From contig JAIKYU010000059.1 of assembly GCA_024682835.1 (NCBI GenBank), positions 27,897-91,896 of the forward strand: 64,000 bases of DNA, read 5' to 3'. Within the stretch, counting starts at the first letter, position 1, and each line of letters starts with the position of its first letter. The position numbers were made by a program, and so were the translations under genes. The notes under the pieces are model-generated. The model worked only from the letters and a program-made list of their open reading frames with translations, did not search any database and was not told the origin of the DNA. Below are positions 45,405 to 56,040 of the stretch, one piece after another. The stretch is from Lachnospiraceae bacterium. GTDB taxonomy: Bacteria > Bacillota > Clostridia > Lachnospirales > Lachnospiraceae.

Positions 45405-47270
45405 CTAAGGCCAGCTTCCGATTCCGATGATGCCCAGTGCAAAATCGCACACATCCGCGCTGTCAGGCATGTCGACGTGCTTGTAGCACTGATAGATCCG
45501 CTTATGGCCCCCTCCGACGTCATTGAGTCCCAACGCCAGATTCTCCGCGATTTCACTAGCATGATCCGACTCACGGGCATAGATGAATATATCAATATCC
45601 GGATTCGCCGCCGCGATTTTATATGCGTAGATAAACGCCGCCGCCTGCACCTCCTGCCCGGCTGTTGACGTGAATCCCTGTTCACTTAAAATGATCGAGC
45701 GCACCTCCCCTGTTCTGGTCAGGAACTGACTCTGATGCATATAGGAGGTGAGCACACCGATGTTTTTCATCGTGATAAACGATGTGTTCGCCGAATTGGT
45801 TACCAGCGAGTTCTGCTGCCAGAAGGCCGCCTTTGTCAGAGGCACGGAGTAAGGATGGTAAGCCAGTCCCCAGTCGATATCACCATATGCGCGGATATCC
45901 GCGGCAAAAAGATCCAACATGTCGCGCGCGTCGTAATCGGGATTCCCGGACTTGTTCCTGTCCCACTGCTGATCAAAACAGATGTAGACACCCGCGCCCC
46001 CGTTGACGGCCTTGATCGCATTGTAAAACACACGATACGCCTTGGCATAAGCGGCCGTATAGGTTTCGATTCCCGTCCCGGACGCCATATAATTCCATTC
46101 CTTGCGCGCATTGACCTCGTTTCCGATAATCCAGTTCTGCACGCGGCCGTAAGCTCCGCCTGAATACCGACTCGCAAGAAAGGACGCAACCGCTCCCAGT
46201 GCCTCAACACCGTCCTCCGTCACCCCGTTAAACATATAGTAGGGTGCGGTGGAACCCGATCTCGCAGACGGATGCGTGAAGTCGGGATACGCCGAAACCG
46301 AAGCATTGTTCAGAAGGATTGCCGTGATATCGATCCCCTTATTGGTCAGTGTGGAAAACAGGTAGTCATACTGATGAATGTGGGCGCCGTTGAAATACCA
46401 GGTTTTGCCGTGATAATTATAGGTGATCGTCGGATACGCCCCGTTGGAGGTGGCACCCAGAATATGCGCCAGCGGGAAATTGTAGGTGCAGTACTGCACG
46501 CCAAGATCGTCCCATTCGTTCGTTGACGTCTTCAGCGGATCGATCAGCAGCCCCTTCTTGGAGGAATGGTTTCTGCCGCTGTACTGATAGGAAGCCAGTG
46601 CCTCCGGGTTATCGATATATCTGGCGTGGCTGACCGCCTGCCAGGCACCGTTTTGCTTCACCGCCACATAGAACCTGGAAAACAGTCTCGACGCTTTCGT
46701 CCCGCGATTCAAATCGACCAGAAAATGAACCTCGGAATCCTTGTACTGCCTGGCAAGCGGTTCCTGCTCCTGTTCCTGATCTGTGCCTTCCTGCCAGATT
46801 TTTTCCTCAAAAAGATAGTAATACTTGTCATCACTCGCCAGAAGCCCCGGTGATGTCACAGACACGGAAACCGCGGCGGCGTCCGCAATACGCACCTCGT
46901 CGACGGTAGCAAACTCAGAAGCCTCTGAGCCGGACAGCACGATCTCCTCCGGTCTTTCCTCCAGTGCCTCCCGCACGCCTTCTCCGGCCGAAACGGCTCC
47001 CGTCAGCATTCCCTCATGCAGTACCTCGGAAATAATCTCCGCCGTCTCCTGCTGCACTTCCTCATCAAACATCTCCGTCTGCTGCGTGGACTCGCCGGTG
47101 TTTTGCCGGATAAGGAGTCCAGCCGCCACCACGCCTGCAACAATAAAGGCGCCGAGAATACCAAAGGAGATCAATCGGAGCCAGAACAGGTCTTTTCCCT
47201 TCAGCAGCCTGTTCTTACTCCGAACGATCTCCCGTTTGACTCTCTTTTTCTTTTCCGACTTTGCTTTCAA
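45405..47270 (-). CDS. Membrane-anchored DUF5722-like protein (TIM-barrel/glycoside-hydrolase-like)
   Basis: 621 aa; N-terminal TM; GRVQNWIIGNEVNARKEWNYM; DIDWGLAYHPYSVPLT; SIILSEQGFTS. Confidence 0.7.
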   Translation of the reverse strand: MKAKSEKKKRVKREIVRSKNRLLKGKDLFWLRLISFGILGAFIVAGVVAAGLLIRQNTGESTQQTEMFDEEVQQETAEIISEVLHEGMLTGAVSAGEGVREALEERPEEIVLSGSEASEFATVDEVRIADAAAVSVSVTSPGLLASDDKYYYLFEEKIWQEGTDQEQEQEPLARQYKDSEVHFLVDLNRGTKASRLFSRFYVAVKQNGAWQAVSHARYIDNPEALASYQYSGRNHSSKKGLLIDPLKTSTNEWDDLGVQYCTYNFPLAHILGATSNGAYPTITYNYHGKTWYFNGAHIHQYDYLFSTLTNKGIDITAILLNNASVSAYPDFTHPSARSGSTAPYYMFNGVTEDGVEALGAVASFLASRYSGGAYGRVQNWIIGNEVNARKEWNYMASGTGIETYTAAYAKAYRVFYNAIKAVNGGAGVYICFDQQWDRNKSGNPDYDARDMLDLFAADIRAYGDIDWGLAYHPYSVPLTKAAFWQQNSLVTNSANTSFITMKNIGVLTSYMHQSQFLTRTGEVRSIILSEQGFTSTAGQEVQAAAFIYAYKIAAANPDIDIFIYARESDHASEIAENLALGLNDVGGGHKRIYQCYKHVDMPDSADVCDFALGIIGIGSWP

Positions 47271-47294
47271 CGCCTCTGATCACTTATACGGATT

Positions 47295-48803
47295 TCAGAC
47301 GCGGCCGGCACGGACATCCTCGAACTCCTCAAGGACTTCCCGATCGGGAGCCTTTGTGCAAAGACTCACGACGATGATGGCAACCAGACTCAGGAAGAAG
47401 CCGATCAGCAGCGAGTATACGCCGGTCGCGCTGCCAGCCGTCTGACCGCCGAAAAGCGGCAGATAATCCCAGAAAATAACCGTCAAAGCACCGATTGAAA
47501 TCCCCGCAATCGCCCCCTGTGTATTGGTTCTCTTCCAGTAAAGAGACAGTAACACCGTCGGTCCGAATGCTGCACCAAGTCCCGCCCAGGCATCAGACAC
47601 CAGTCCCATGATGGAGCTGTTCGGATCCAGAGCAATGAAATACGCAATAAAGGCAACAACAATAACCACGATGCGGCTGAACCACACCATTTTCGCGTCC
47701 GACTGCTTTCTTCGGAAGAATCCCATATAGAGATCCTCCGTCACGCTCGAGGCGGTAACCAGCAGCTGCGAATCCGCCGTCGACATGATGGCGGCCAGAA
47801 TGCCGCACAGGAAGATTCCGGCGATGATCGGCGCGTTCATATGCTCCGTGAACACCTTGATGATCATATACATAAACACGCGTTCACTCTCTCCGTCAGC
47901 CACCAGATCCTGCGTCAGAAACGCACGGCCGATGACACCGATCACACAGGCAAAAAACAGGGAAAGCGCAACCCAGATGATACCGATCGACTTCGCCTTG
48001 TTCAGCTCTCTGTCGCTTTTAACCGCCATAAACCGCACGAGAATATGCGGCATTCCGCAGTAACCCAACCCCCAGGCGAGCTGCGATAATACGGAAACAA
48101 ACGTTATTTTTTCGCCGCCGTCATACAGGGGATTCAGATACTGTGCATTGATGGTTGTTGCCGCCGTCAGATCACCGTTCAGGATCGCATAAGCCGCAAT
48201 TGGAACAGCCAGCAGCGCCACCAGCATGACCGTTCCCTGAATGAAGTCCGTGTCGCACACAGCCGTAAAACCTCCCAGCAGCGTATAGGTCAGAATGACG
48301 ATCGCGCCGATGGTCAGTGAAATCTTGTAATCGATATGAAACACCGTGGTGAACAGCTGACCGCCGGCCGCCAGTGCCGACGCCGTATAAACCAGGAAGA
48401 AGACCATGATCGCCAGGGAGGACACCAGCAGCAGGCCTCTCTTTTTATCATGGAAACGGTTTTCCAGATACTGCGGAAGCGTCACCGCATTGTTGGCGCG
48501 GATTGTGTAACGGCGAAGCCTCGTGGCAATGAAAATCCAGTTTAACACCGTTCCGATAAAGAGCCCAACCGCGATCCAGATCTGACCGGTGCCCAGCGCA
48601 TAGATGGATCCCGGCAATCCCATCAGAAGCCAGCCGCTCATGTCGGAGGCCTGTGCGGAAAGTGCAGCCACCAGACCGTTCAACCTCCTGCCGCCGAGGA
48701 AGTAATCCTCCGAGGAGTTGTTCTGTTTCAGGCTGTACACGCCCACCAGCACCATCACGGACAGATAGATGGCAAACGACAATACAATCCAACCGGTACT
48801 CAT
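47295..48803 (-). CDS. putP: Sodium/proline symporter (SSS family)
   Basis: SEDYFLGGRRLNGLVAALSAQASDMSGWLLMGLPGSIYALG; 12-13 TM. Confidence 0.93.
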   Translation of the reverse strand: MSTGWIVLSFAIYLSVMVLVGVYSLKQNNSSEDYFLGGRRLNGLVAALSAQASDMSGWLLMGLPGSIYALGTGQIWIAVGLFIGTVLNWIFIATRLRRYTIRANNAVTLPQYLENRFHDKKRGLLLVSSLAIMVFFLVYTASALAAGGQLFTTVFHIDYKISLTIGAIVILTYTLLGGFTAVCDTDFIQGTVMLVALLAVPIAAYAILNGDLTAATTINAQYLNPLYDGGEKITFVSVLSQLAWGLGYCGMPHILVRFMAVKSDRELNKAKSIGIIWVALSLFFACVIGVIGRAFLTQDLVADGESERVFMYMIIKVFTEHMNAPIIAGIFLCGILAAIMSTADSQLLVTASSVTEDLYMGFFRRKQSDAKMVWFSRIVVIVVAFIAYFIALDPNSSIMGLVSDAWAGLGAAFGPTVLLSLYWKRTNTQGAIAGISIGALTVIFWDYLPLFGGQTAGSATGVYSLLIGFFLSLVAIIVVSLCTKAPDREVLEEFEDVRAGRV

Positions 48804-48901
48804 AATCTTTTCCTCCTTTTCCCCTTTTCCCCAGTTCTTTTTACACAGGCGGACACATGGTCCACCGTGCAGATACGCATTCCTTTAACGGAATGATTGC
48901 G

Positions 48902-50704
48902 TCACATCCTGTCAGGCGCCTCAAAGCCCAGCAGGTCGATACCCGTCTCCAGCAACCGTCTGGTCATGGAGATCAGCGCAATGTAGCTCTGCCTTTTTTC
49001 ATCATCCGGCTCTGCCAGGATCTTTGTCTCATGATAGAAGGTATTAAACGTGTTGGCGAGCTCATAAATATAAGCGCAGATCCGGTTGGGCGCAAGCTCC
49101 CTTGCAGCCCCCTCTACCGCGTCCGCAAATCTTGTAAGCTGCAGGGAAAGCGACTTTTCCGCAGCCGTCCCGGGCGCTGCCAGAAGGGCATCCTTCGCGC
49201 TTTTGCCCTGCTCCTCATACTTCTTCAGAATCGACTTGATGCGCACGATGGTATAGAGAATATACGGGCCGGTATCCCCCTCAAAGGAGGTGAATTTTTC
49301 CAGATCAAAGATATAATCCTTGGAAGGCTGATTGGACAGATCGCCGTATTTGATGGCTGCCAGCGCAATCTGTTTCGCGGTTTTTTCCGCCTCTTCCCCG
49401 GACATGTCCGTATCTGATGCTTTTATTCTCTCCGTCATCTCACGTTCCGTGTCGCCGATCAGACTTTCCAGCTTCATCACGCCGCCGTCACGGGTCTTGA
49501 AGGGATGACCGTCCTTCCCGTTCATGGTCCCGTGACCGATAAACGTAAGCGTTGTTTCCGGCAGCGCAAGCCTGGATTTCTTCGCCGCGCGAAACACCTG
49601 CTCAAAATATAACGCCTGCCGTTTGTCCGTGATATAGATCATCATATCCGGACGGAATTCCCCCATCCGTTCCTGAATGGTTGCGAGATCCGTCGTCGCA
49701 TACAGGGAAGCGCCGTCGGATTTCCGGACAATACAGGGCGGCATTTCCTTTGTATCGCTTTCCTCTGCGACATCGATCACCAGTGCTCCCCGGCTTTCAT
49801 GCGCATATCCGTTCTGCCGGAAGTAATCGAGCATTCCCGGAATCAATTCCTGAACATCGGATTCCCCACGCCAGAGATCAAAGGTGACGTGCAGACTGTC
49901 ATAATTCTTTCGCAGATTGGGGAGAGAAACAGCCATGATTTTTTTCCAGAGGTCGCGATAGGCACGGTCTCCGTCCTGCAGGCGCTTCGTGGCCTCCATC
50001 GCCTCCGCCTTGTAGGCCGCTGCCGCTGCTTTATCCTCCTCACTGTCCGTCTCCGATGCCTTGGATTTCGCGCTGGCGGTCGGATACATCTCCCCGAACT
50101 CCTCCATCGTAAACGGCGGCTCCTTGGGGTAAGCCCCGCTATAGGCTTCGTCAAACCAGGGCAACTCCGGCCTGCGGTGTTTTAACTCCGTGATGACGAG
50201 CCCGATCTGCAGCCCCCAGTCCCCCATATGGATATCGCCGGTCACATCATTCCCCGCGTATCGAAGAATCCGCTTGAGCGACTCGCCGATGATCGCCGGA
50301 CGCAAGTGTCCCACATGAAGCGGCTTTGCGACATTGGCACCGCCATAGTCGATAATGATCTTCGGTGCATGCGCCGGCATCTCCAGTCCGAATTTCTTCT
50401 CATGAAGCATCTTTACCAGATACTGCCGAACATATTCCGGTCTGAGGGTAAGATTCAGAAAGCCCGGCTTTACGGACTCCGCTTTCTCAAACACCTGACT
50501 GTCCGAAAGCTTTTCAGCCACCGCATCCGCGATCTCAAAGGGCGGCCGGTGAAGCGCCTTTGCTCCCGCCATCGCCCCGTTGCACTGGTACTCGCACAAA
50601 TCCGGGCGGTTGGAGAGCACAACCTGTCCCAACGCAGGGTCAAACCCCGCGGCCTCAAAGGCAGCCCGAACCTCTTCCGTGATCAATTCCTGCAGTTTTC
50701 TCAT
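48902..50704 (-). CDS. argS: Arginyl-tRNA synthetase
   Basis: IIDYGGANVAKPLHVGHLRPAIIGESLKRILRYAGNDVTGDIHMGDWGLQIG. Confidence 0.97.
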   Translation of the reverse strand: MRKLQELITEEVRAAFEAAGFDPALGQVVLSNRPDLCEYQCNGAMAGAKALHRPPFEIADAVAEKLSDSQVFEKAESVKPGFLNLTLRPEYVRQYLVKMLHEKKFGLEMPAHAPKIIIDYGGANVAKPLHVGHLRPAIIGESLKRILRYAGNDVTGDIHMGDWGLQIGLVITELKHRRPELPWFDEAYSGAYPKEPPFTMEEFGEMYPTASAKSKASETDSEEDKAAAAAYKAEAMEATKRLQDGDRAYRDLWKKIMAVSLPNLRKNYDSLHVTFDLWRGESDVQELIPGMLDYFRQNGYAHESRGALVIDVAEESDTKEMPPCIVRKSDGASLYATTDLATIQERMGEFRPDMMIYITDKRQALYFEQVFRAAKKSRLALPETTLTFIGHGTMNGKDGHPFKTRDGGVMKLESLIGDTEREMTERIKASDTDMSGEEAEKTAKQIALAAIKYGDLSNQPSKDYIFDLEKFTSFEGDTGPYILYTIVRIKSILKKYEEQGKSAKDALLAAPGTAAEKSLSLQLTRFADAVEGAARELAPNRICAYIYELANTFNTFYHETKILAEPDDEKRQSYIALISMTRRLLETGIDLLGFEAPDRM

Positions 50705-50784
50705 GGGTTTTCCCTTTCCCCGCGCGAATCAAATGCGCGGAACGGAGCCATGTCTCCCGTAATGCGCACAAAACGACATGTTAC

Positions 50785-50813
50785 ATTCTAACAAAAGGGG
50801 AGGGAATACGCAA
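50785..50813 (-). promoter_or_regulatory. Sigma-A-type promoter of argS
   Basis: Gene-sense TTGCGT (50813-50808), 17 bp, TAGAAT (50790-50785). Confidence 0.55.
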
Positions 50814-50832
50814 CGAAATATCGATTGTTATT

Positions 50833-51528
50833 TCACTTTTTTTCGGTTTTTGAAAAACTGCAGCCGCAGTAGTTCTGTCGATAGAGGCCGTATTCGCGGG
50901 ACAGCTCCAGAGAGCGCAGATAGCCATTCCGCTTCTTGAAATCCGAGGGGAGCCAGGTGACCCGGCCGGTTTGCTCCGCCGCCTCTCTGCCGATGGCATT
51001 CAGAAGTCCGGCATCCTTGAGCGGGCTGATGGTAAGCGTCGTCGTAAAGCAGGAGAAGTCCCCCTGTGCCGCGACACGCGCCGTTTCAAAGAGGCGCAGC
51101 CGAAAACAGGCCATACACCGCGCTCCGCCCTCCGGCTCATTCTCCAGTCCGCGCACCAGCGCATGGAAATCCTCCGGGTGGTAATCCCCTTCCATCACCC
51201 GGATTTCGGACAACCCGGACTTCTGCCGGTCACAGGCCGGCGGAAACCCGCAGGATGCTTCGCGAATACGGCGGTTGTACTCGTCGATCAGCCGCCGTTC
51301 CTCCGCAACACGCTTTTGATATTCCTCCTCATGATCGATATTGGGATTGTAATAAAAGACCGTGATGGCAAAGTCCGGCAGAAGCCGTTCCAGACAGGCG
51401 GAGGAACACGGTGCGCAGCAGGCATGGAGAAGCAGCTTCGGAAGCTTTCGGGTTTCACTGTGCAGCCGGCGGATTTCCTGCTGCATCTCGCGGTCATAGT
51501 TGCGCTTTGCCTCTCTTTTTTCCGTCAT
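50833..51528 (-). CDS. queH: Epoxyqueuosine reductase QueH
   Basis: MTEKREAKRNYDREMQQEIRRL...LLHACCAPCSSACLERLLPDFAITVFYYNPNIDHEEEYQKR; RCMACFRLRL; CGCSFS. Confidence 0.93.
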   Translation of the reverse strand: MTEKREAKRNYDREMQQEIRRLHSETRKLPKLLLHACCAPCSSACLERLLPDFAITVFYYNPNIDHEEEYQKRVAEERRLIDEYNRRIREASCGFPPACDRQKSGLSEIRVMEGDYHPEDFHALVRGLENEPEGGARCMACFRLRLFETARVAAQGDFSCFTTTLTISPLKDAGLLNAIGREAAEQTGRVTWLPSDFKKRNGYLRSLELSREYGLYRQNYCGCSFSKTEKK

Positions 51529-51547
51529 CGTTCCACCCGGACATGCA

Positions 51548-54500
51548 TCAGGAAGCTGTCGATCTGGGGCCGTCCTGCAGCTTTGCCACATCCACCAGCA
51601 CCAGATCCTCCTCGCGCTCACCGTTTTCCAGACTGGTGACCAGGGCCCGCGCCGTATCCAGTGCCGTCAGCACGTTCACGCCGGTCTCAATTGCCGTCCG
51701 CCGGATAAGAAATCCGTCCCGTGTCTTATCGCGCCCCTGTGTGGGGGTGTCGATCACCAGATCAATCCGATGGCCCAGAATCAGGTCGATCACCGTCGGC
51801 GATTCCTGGTGAATTTTATTGATCTTTCGCGCGCGCACACCGTTTTCATTGAGGATCTGCGCCGTGGAACGCGTCGCGTAAATAATATAGCCCAGTTTTT
51901 CATATCGCTTCGCGATTCCGATGATCTCGCCCTTGTCCGCATCCCGCACGGTGATGATCATCTGCTTGTGCCTGGGAAGATGATATCCGGCACCTAAAAA
52001 TGCCTTGTAAAGGGCCTCGTTAAAGGTCTCGCTGATCCCCAGACACTCCCCCGTGGATTTCATCTCCGGTCCCAGGCTGATCTCTGCTCCGCGGATCTTT
52101 TCAAAGGAGAACACCGGCATCTTGACCGCAATGTGTTTTACCTCCGGCTGAAGACCGGGCGCATAGCCAAGATCGCGCAGCTTTTTCCCGAGCATCACCT
52201 GCACAGCCAGATCGACGATCGGAATACCTGTCACCTTACTGATATAAGGCACGGTACGCGAGGAACGGGGATTTGCCTCAATAATATAAATCTCCTCTCC
52301 CACCGCGATGAACTGGATGTTGATCAGTCCGATCACATGCAGCGCCTGTGCCAGGCGCCTGGTATACTCGGCAATGGTTTCCTTTGCCTTGTCCGACAGG
52401 GTCTGCGCGGGATAGACGGATATCGAATCGCCGGAATGAATGCCGGAACGCTCAATATGCTCCATGATTCCCGGAATGACCACATCCTCCCCGTCGCACA
52501 CCGCATCGACTTCCGTTTCCGTCCCCTGCAGGTATTTGTCAATCAGAATCGGATGATCCTGCGCGTACCGGTTGATAATCGCCATGAATTCCACGATCTC
52601 ATCATCGTTCAGGGCAATCTGCATCCCCTGTCCACCCAGCACGTAAGACGGCCGGATCAGCACGGGGTACCCGAGACGGTTCGCTGTCTCCACCGCCTCC
52701 GCCGCCGTGTAGACCGTCGCACCCTCGGCGCGGGGGATACCTGTCTTTTGCAGAATCTCATCAAAAAGCTCCCGATCCTCTGCAGCATCGACATCGGCAG
52801 CATCGGTTCCGTATATCCTGACGCCCATCCGCATCAGGTCCTGCGTAAGCTTGATCGCCGTCTGCCCGCCAAACTGAACCACCGCGCCGTCCGGTTTCTC
52901 CAGCCTCACCACATTCTCCACATCCTCCGGCGTCAAGGGCTCAAAGTACAGCTTATCGGCGATGTCAAAGTCCGTGGAAACCGTCTCCGGATTGTTGTTG
53001 ATGATGATGGTTTCATAATTCTCGCGGGCAAAAGCCCAGGCGGCGTGAACCGAGCAGTAGTCAAATTCGATTCCCTGTCCGATACGAATCGGTCCGGATC
53101 CAAGGATCAGAATCTTTTTCTTTTGTTTTGATTTAATATCACTTGCTTTTTTATCCGTTTTATCGATAGCGGGCGTTATCATACGTTCCGCCGCTTCATT
53201 CTCCTCATCCGCATCGCCGTACACGGAGTAATAGTACGGGGTCTTTGCCGCAAACTCCGCCGCACAGGTATCCACCAGCTTATAGGCCGCTTCGATGCCG
53301 CTCCCATAACGCAGAGCTTTGACGCGATCCTCCTCCATCCCCGTCAGCTGCGCAATCACGGTATCCGGAAACTCCATTTTCTTAGCCTCAAGCAGCAGCT
53401 GTCCATCCGGATTTCTGCCTGCCGCCTTCAGCTTCCTCTCCGTTTCCACAAGACGATTGAGCTTGTCAATGAACCAGATGTCCACCATCGTGATCTCATG
53501 TATACGCTGCATGGTAAACCCGCGCCGCAGAGCCTCCGCGATCACCCAGATCCGCTGGTCATCAATGCGATGGAGCCGATCCTTCAATTCATCATCCGCA
53601 AGCCCGGAAAAATCATAACTCAGCAAAGAATCCACATGCTGTTCCAGAGAACGGATCGCCTTCATCAGTGCTCCTTCAAAACAGGTGCAGATGCTCATCA
53701 CTTCACCGGTCGCCTTCATCTGCGTCGTCAGCGTGCGTTTGGCGGTCAGAAACTTGTCAAACGGCAGCCTCGGGAACTTCACCACACAGTAATCCAGGGC
53801 CGGTTCAAAGCTCGCTCTTGTCTTCCCCGTGATCGCATTGGGGATCTCGTCCAGCATGTACCCGAGCGCAATCTTTGCCGCCACTCTCGCTATGGGATAT
53901 CCCGTCGCCTTCGAGGCGAGCGCGGAAGAACGGGATACACGGGGATTGACCTCAATCACACAATACTCAAAGGAATTCGGATGCAGGGCAAACTGTACAT
54001 TGCAGCCCCCGGTAATCTGCAGCTCGTCTATGATATTCAGCGCCGCACTGCGCAGCATCTGATATTCCTTGTCGCCAAGGGTCTGGGAAGGCGCAACGAC
54101 AATGCTGTCCCCTGTGTGCACCCCGACGGGATCCAGATTCTCCATGTTGCAGACCGTGATGCAGTTGCCGGCGGAATCGCGCATCACCTCGTATTCGATT
54201 TCCTTCCAGCCGGCAATACAGCGCTCCACCAGCACCTCGCCCACACGGGAGAGACGCAGTCCGTTGGTCAGAATATCATCAAGCTCCGCCTGATTGTGCG
54301 CAATACCGCCGCCGGATCCGCCCAGCGTGTAGGCAGGACGCAGAACAACCGGATAGCCGATCTGCTTGGCAAAGCGTTCCCCATCCTCCAGATTGGTGAC
54401 GACAAGGGAGGGGGCACAGGGCTCGCCGATCTTTTCCATCGTATCCTTGAAGCACTGTCTGTCCTCCGCCTTGCGGATCGTCTCTGCCGTTGTGCCCAGA

Positions 54501-54844
54501 AGGGCGACATGATGCCTGTCAAGGAAACCGGATTCCGCCAGCTCCATACCGAGATTTAAGCCCGCCTGTCCGCCAAGCGTCGGCAGCACACTGTCCGGAT
54601 GCTCCTTCTCGATAATCTGCTCAAGCACACGGATCGTCAGCGGTTCGATATAGACCTCGTCCGCAATATCCCGATCCGTCATGATGGTGGCCGGGTTGGA
54701 ATTCACCAGAACCACCTCGACGCCCTCTTCCTTCAGGGAACGGCAGGCCTGTGTGCCCGCGTAATCAAACTCGGCCGCCTGACCGATGACAATCGGTCCG
54801 GATCCGATCACCAGCACCTTCTTTACATCTTCTCTCTTAGACAT
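51548..54844 (-). CDS. carB: Carbamoyl-phosphate synthase large subunit
   Basis: MSKREDVKKVLVIGSGPIVIGQAAEFDYAGTQACRSLKEEG...; second half KILILGSGPIRIGQGIEFDYCSVHAAWA. Confidence 0.97.
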   Translation of the reverse strand: MSKREDVKKVLVIGSGPIVIGQAAEFDYAGTQACRSLKEEGVEVVLVNSNPATIMTDRDIADEVYIEPLTIRVLEQIIEKEHPDSVLPTLGGQAGLNLGMELAESGFLDRHHVALLGTTAETIRKAEDRQCFKDTMEKIGEPCAPSLVVTNLEDGERFAKQIGYPVVLRPAYTLGGSGGGIAHNQAELDDILTNGLRLSRVGEVLVERCIAGWKEIEYEVMRDSAGNCITVCNMENLDPVGVHTGDSIVVAPSQTLGDKEYQMLRSAALNIIDELQITGGCNVQFALHPNSFEYCVIEVNPRVSRSSALASKATGYPIARVAAKIALGYMLDEIPNAITGKTRASFEPALDYCVVKFPRLPFDKFLTAKRTLTTQMKATGEVMSICTCFEGALMKAIRSLEQHVDSLLSYDFSGLADDELKDRLHRIDDQRIWVIAEALRRGFTMQRIHEITMVDIWFIDKLNRLVETERKLKAAGRNPDGQLLLEAKKMEFPDTVIAQLTGMEEDRVKALRYGSGIEAAYKLVDTCAAEFAAKTPYYYSVYGDADEENEAAERMITPAIDKTDKKASDIKSKQKKKILILGSGPIRIGQGIEFDYCSVHAAWAFARENYETIIINNNPETVSTDFDIADKLYFEPLTPEDVENVVRLEKPDGAVVQFGGQTAIKLTQDLMRMGVRIYGTDAADVDAAEDRELFDEILQKTGIPRAEGATVYTAAEAVETANRLGYPVLIRPSYVLGGQGMQIALNDDEIVEFMAIINRYAQDHPILIDKYLQGTETEVDAVCDGEDVVIPGIMEHIERSGIHSGDSISVYPAQTLSDKAKETIAEYTRRLAQALHVIGLINIQFIAVGEEIYIIEANPRSSRTVPYISKVTGIPIVDLAVQVMLGKKLRDLGYAPGLQPEVKHIAVKMPVFSFEKIRGAEISLGPEMKSTGECLGISETFNEALYKAFLGAGYHLPRHKQMIITVRDADKGEIIGIAKRYEKLGYIIYATRSTAQILNENGVRARKINKIHQESPTVIDLILGHRIDLVIDTPTQGRDKTRDGFLIRRTAIETGVNVLTALDTARALVTSLENGEREEDLVLVDVAKLQDGPRSTAS

Positions 54845-54857
54845 ATCCTTTTTTTCC

Positions 54858-56006
54858 TTATCCCATATGCTTTTCGCCGCGCATGGATGCGATAAACCGG
54901 TCAAACAACACACCGGAATCATGCGGTCCGGGAGACGCCTCGGGATGAAACTGCACGGTAAAGATGTTTTTCCCGATGTATCGCAAGCCCTCGTTTGTTC
55001 CGTCATTGACATTGACGAAAGCGGGTTGTGCCACTTTGGCATCCACCGTTGCTTCATTCACCACATACCCGTGGTTCTGCGAGGAAATATAGACGCGTCC
55101 GGAATCCAGATCCCGCACCGGGTGGTTGGCGCCCCGATGGCCATACTTCAGCCGGTGCGTATCGGCTCCCGTTGCCAGCGCCATCAGCTGATGACCCAGG
55201 CAGATCGCAAAAACCGGTACATCTGCTGCGTACAATTTCTTAATTTCTGATATAATTTCCGGATTATCCTTAGGATCTCCGGGGCCATTTGAAAGCATAA
55301 TCCCATCCGCGCCGCTTGCAAGAAGCTCTTCCGCCGGGGTATGTGCTGGAAAAACAGTCACCTCAACGCCTCTGGCTGCAAGACACGCTGCGATATTCCG
55401 CTTGACCCCCAGATCGAGCAGCGCAACCCGCAGACCGGTTCCGTTTTGCTTCTTTATTCGTTGACCGGGCCGGTCACCCTGTTCGGGCAGGTTTTTCTTC
55501 GGCGGGATGATATGCTTTTCCTTACAGGTCACCCGATCCACCACCCGGCCGGTCGTGTATGCCCGCACACGGGAAAGCACCTGCTCCGGATCAGCGGCCG
55601 CTTCCGCATCGGTGGTAAGCATTCCGTTCATGGTACCCTTTTCCCGGAGTATTCTGACCAGCTTTCTTGTATCAATCCCTGCAATACCCGGGATCTCATA
55701 TTTGACCAGAAACTCCTGCAGACTCATATCACACCGGAAATTGGAGGGCAACGGTGCCAGTTCCCTGACAATCACCGCGTCCAGCCATGGACGTTCACTC
55801 TCCATATCGTCAATACAGACTCCGTAGTTGCCGATGAGCGGCCAGGTCATGCACAATGCCTGCCCCGCATAGGAGGGATCCGTAAAGGCCTCCGTATAAC
55901 CGGTCATTCCTGTGTTAAACACCACTTCACTGACAGTTTCACGATGCGCGCCGATCGCGTGACCGCGAAAAACCGTGCCATCCTCCAGGATCAGAAATGC
56001 GTCCAT
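54858..56006 (-). CDS. carA: Carbamoyl-phosphate synthase small subunit
   Basis: LILEDGTVFRGHAIGA...GIAGIDTRKLVRILREKGTMNG...PVFAICLGHQLMALATGADTHRLKYGHRGANHPVRD...SQNHGYVV. Confidence 0.97.
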   Translation of the reverse strand: MDAFLILEDGTVFRGHAIGAHRETVSEVVFNTGMTGYTEAFTDPSYAGQALCMTWPLIGNYGVCIDDMESERPWLDAVIVRELAPLPSNFRCDMSLQEFLVKYEIPGIAGIDTRKLVRILREKGTMNGMLTTDAEAAADPEQVLSRVRAYTTGRVVDRVTCKEKHIIPPKKNLPEQGDRPGQRIKKQNGTGLRVALLDLGVKRNIAACLAARGVEVTVFPAHTPAEELLASGADGIMLSNGPGDPKDNPEIISEIKKLYAADVPVFAICLGHQLMALATGADTHRLKYGHRGANHPVRDLDSGRVYISSQNHGYVVNEATVDAKVAQPAFVNVNDGTNEGLRYIGKNIFTVQFHPEASPGPHDSGVLFDRFIASMRGEKHMG

Positions 56007-56040
56007 TCCTCGACTTCTCTCCTCTATAAAACCATGTTAT

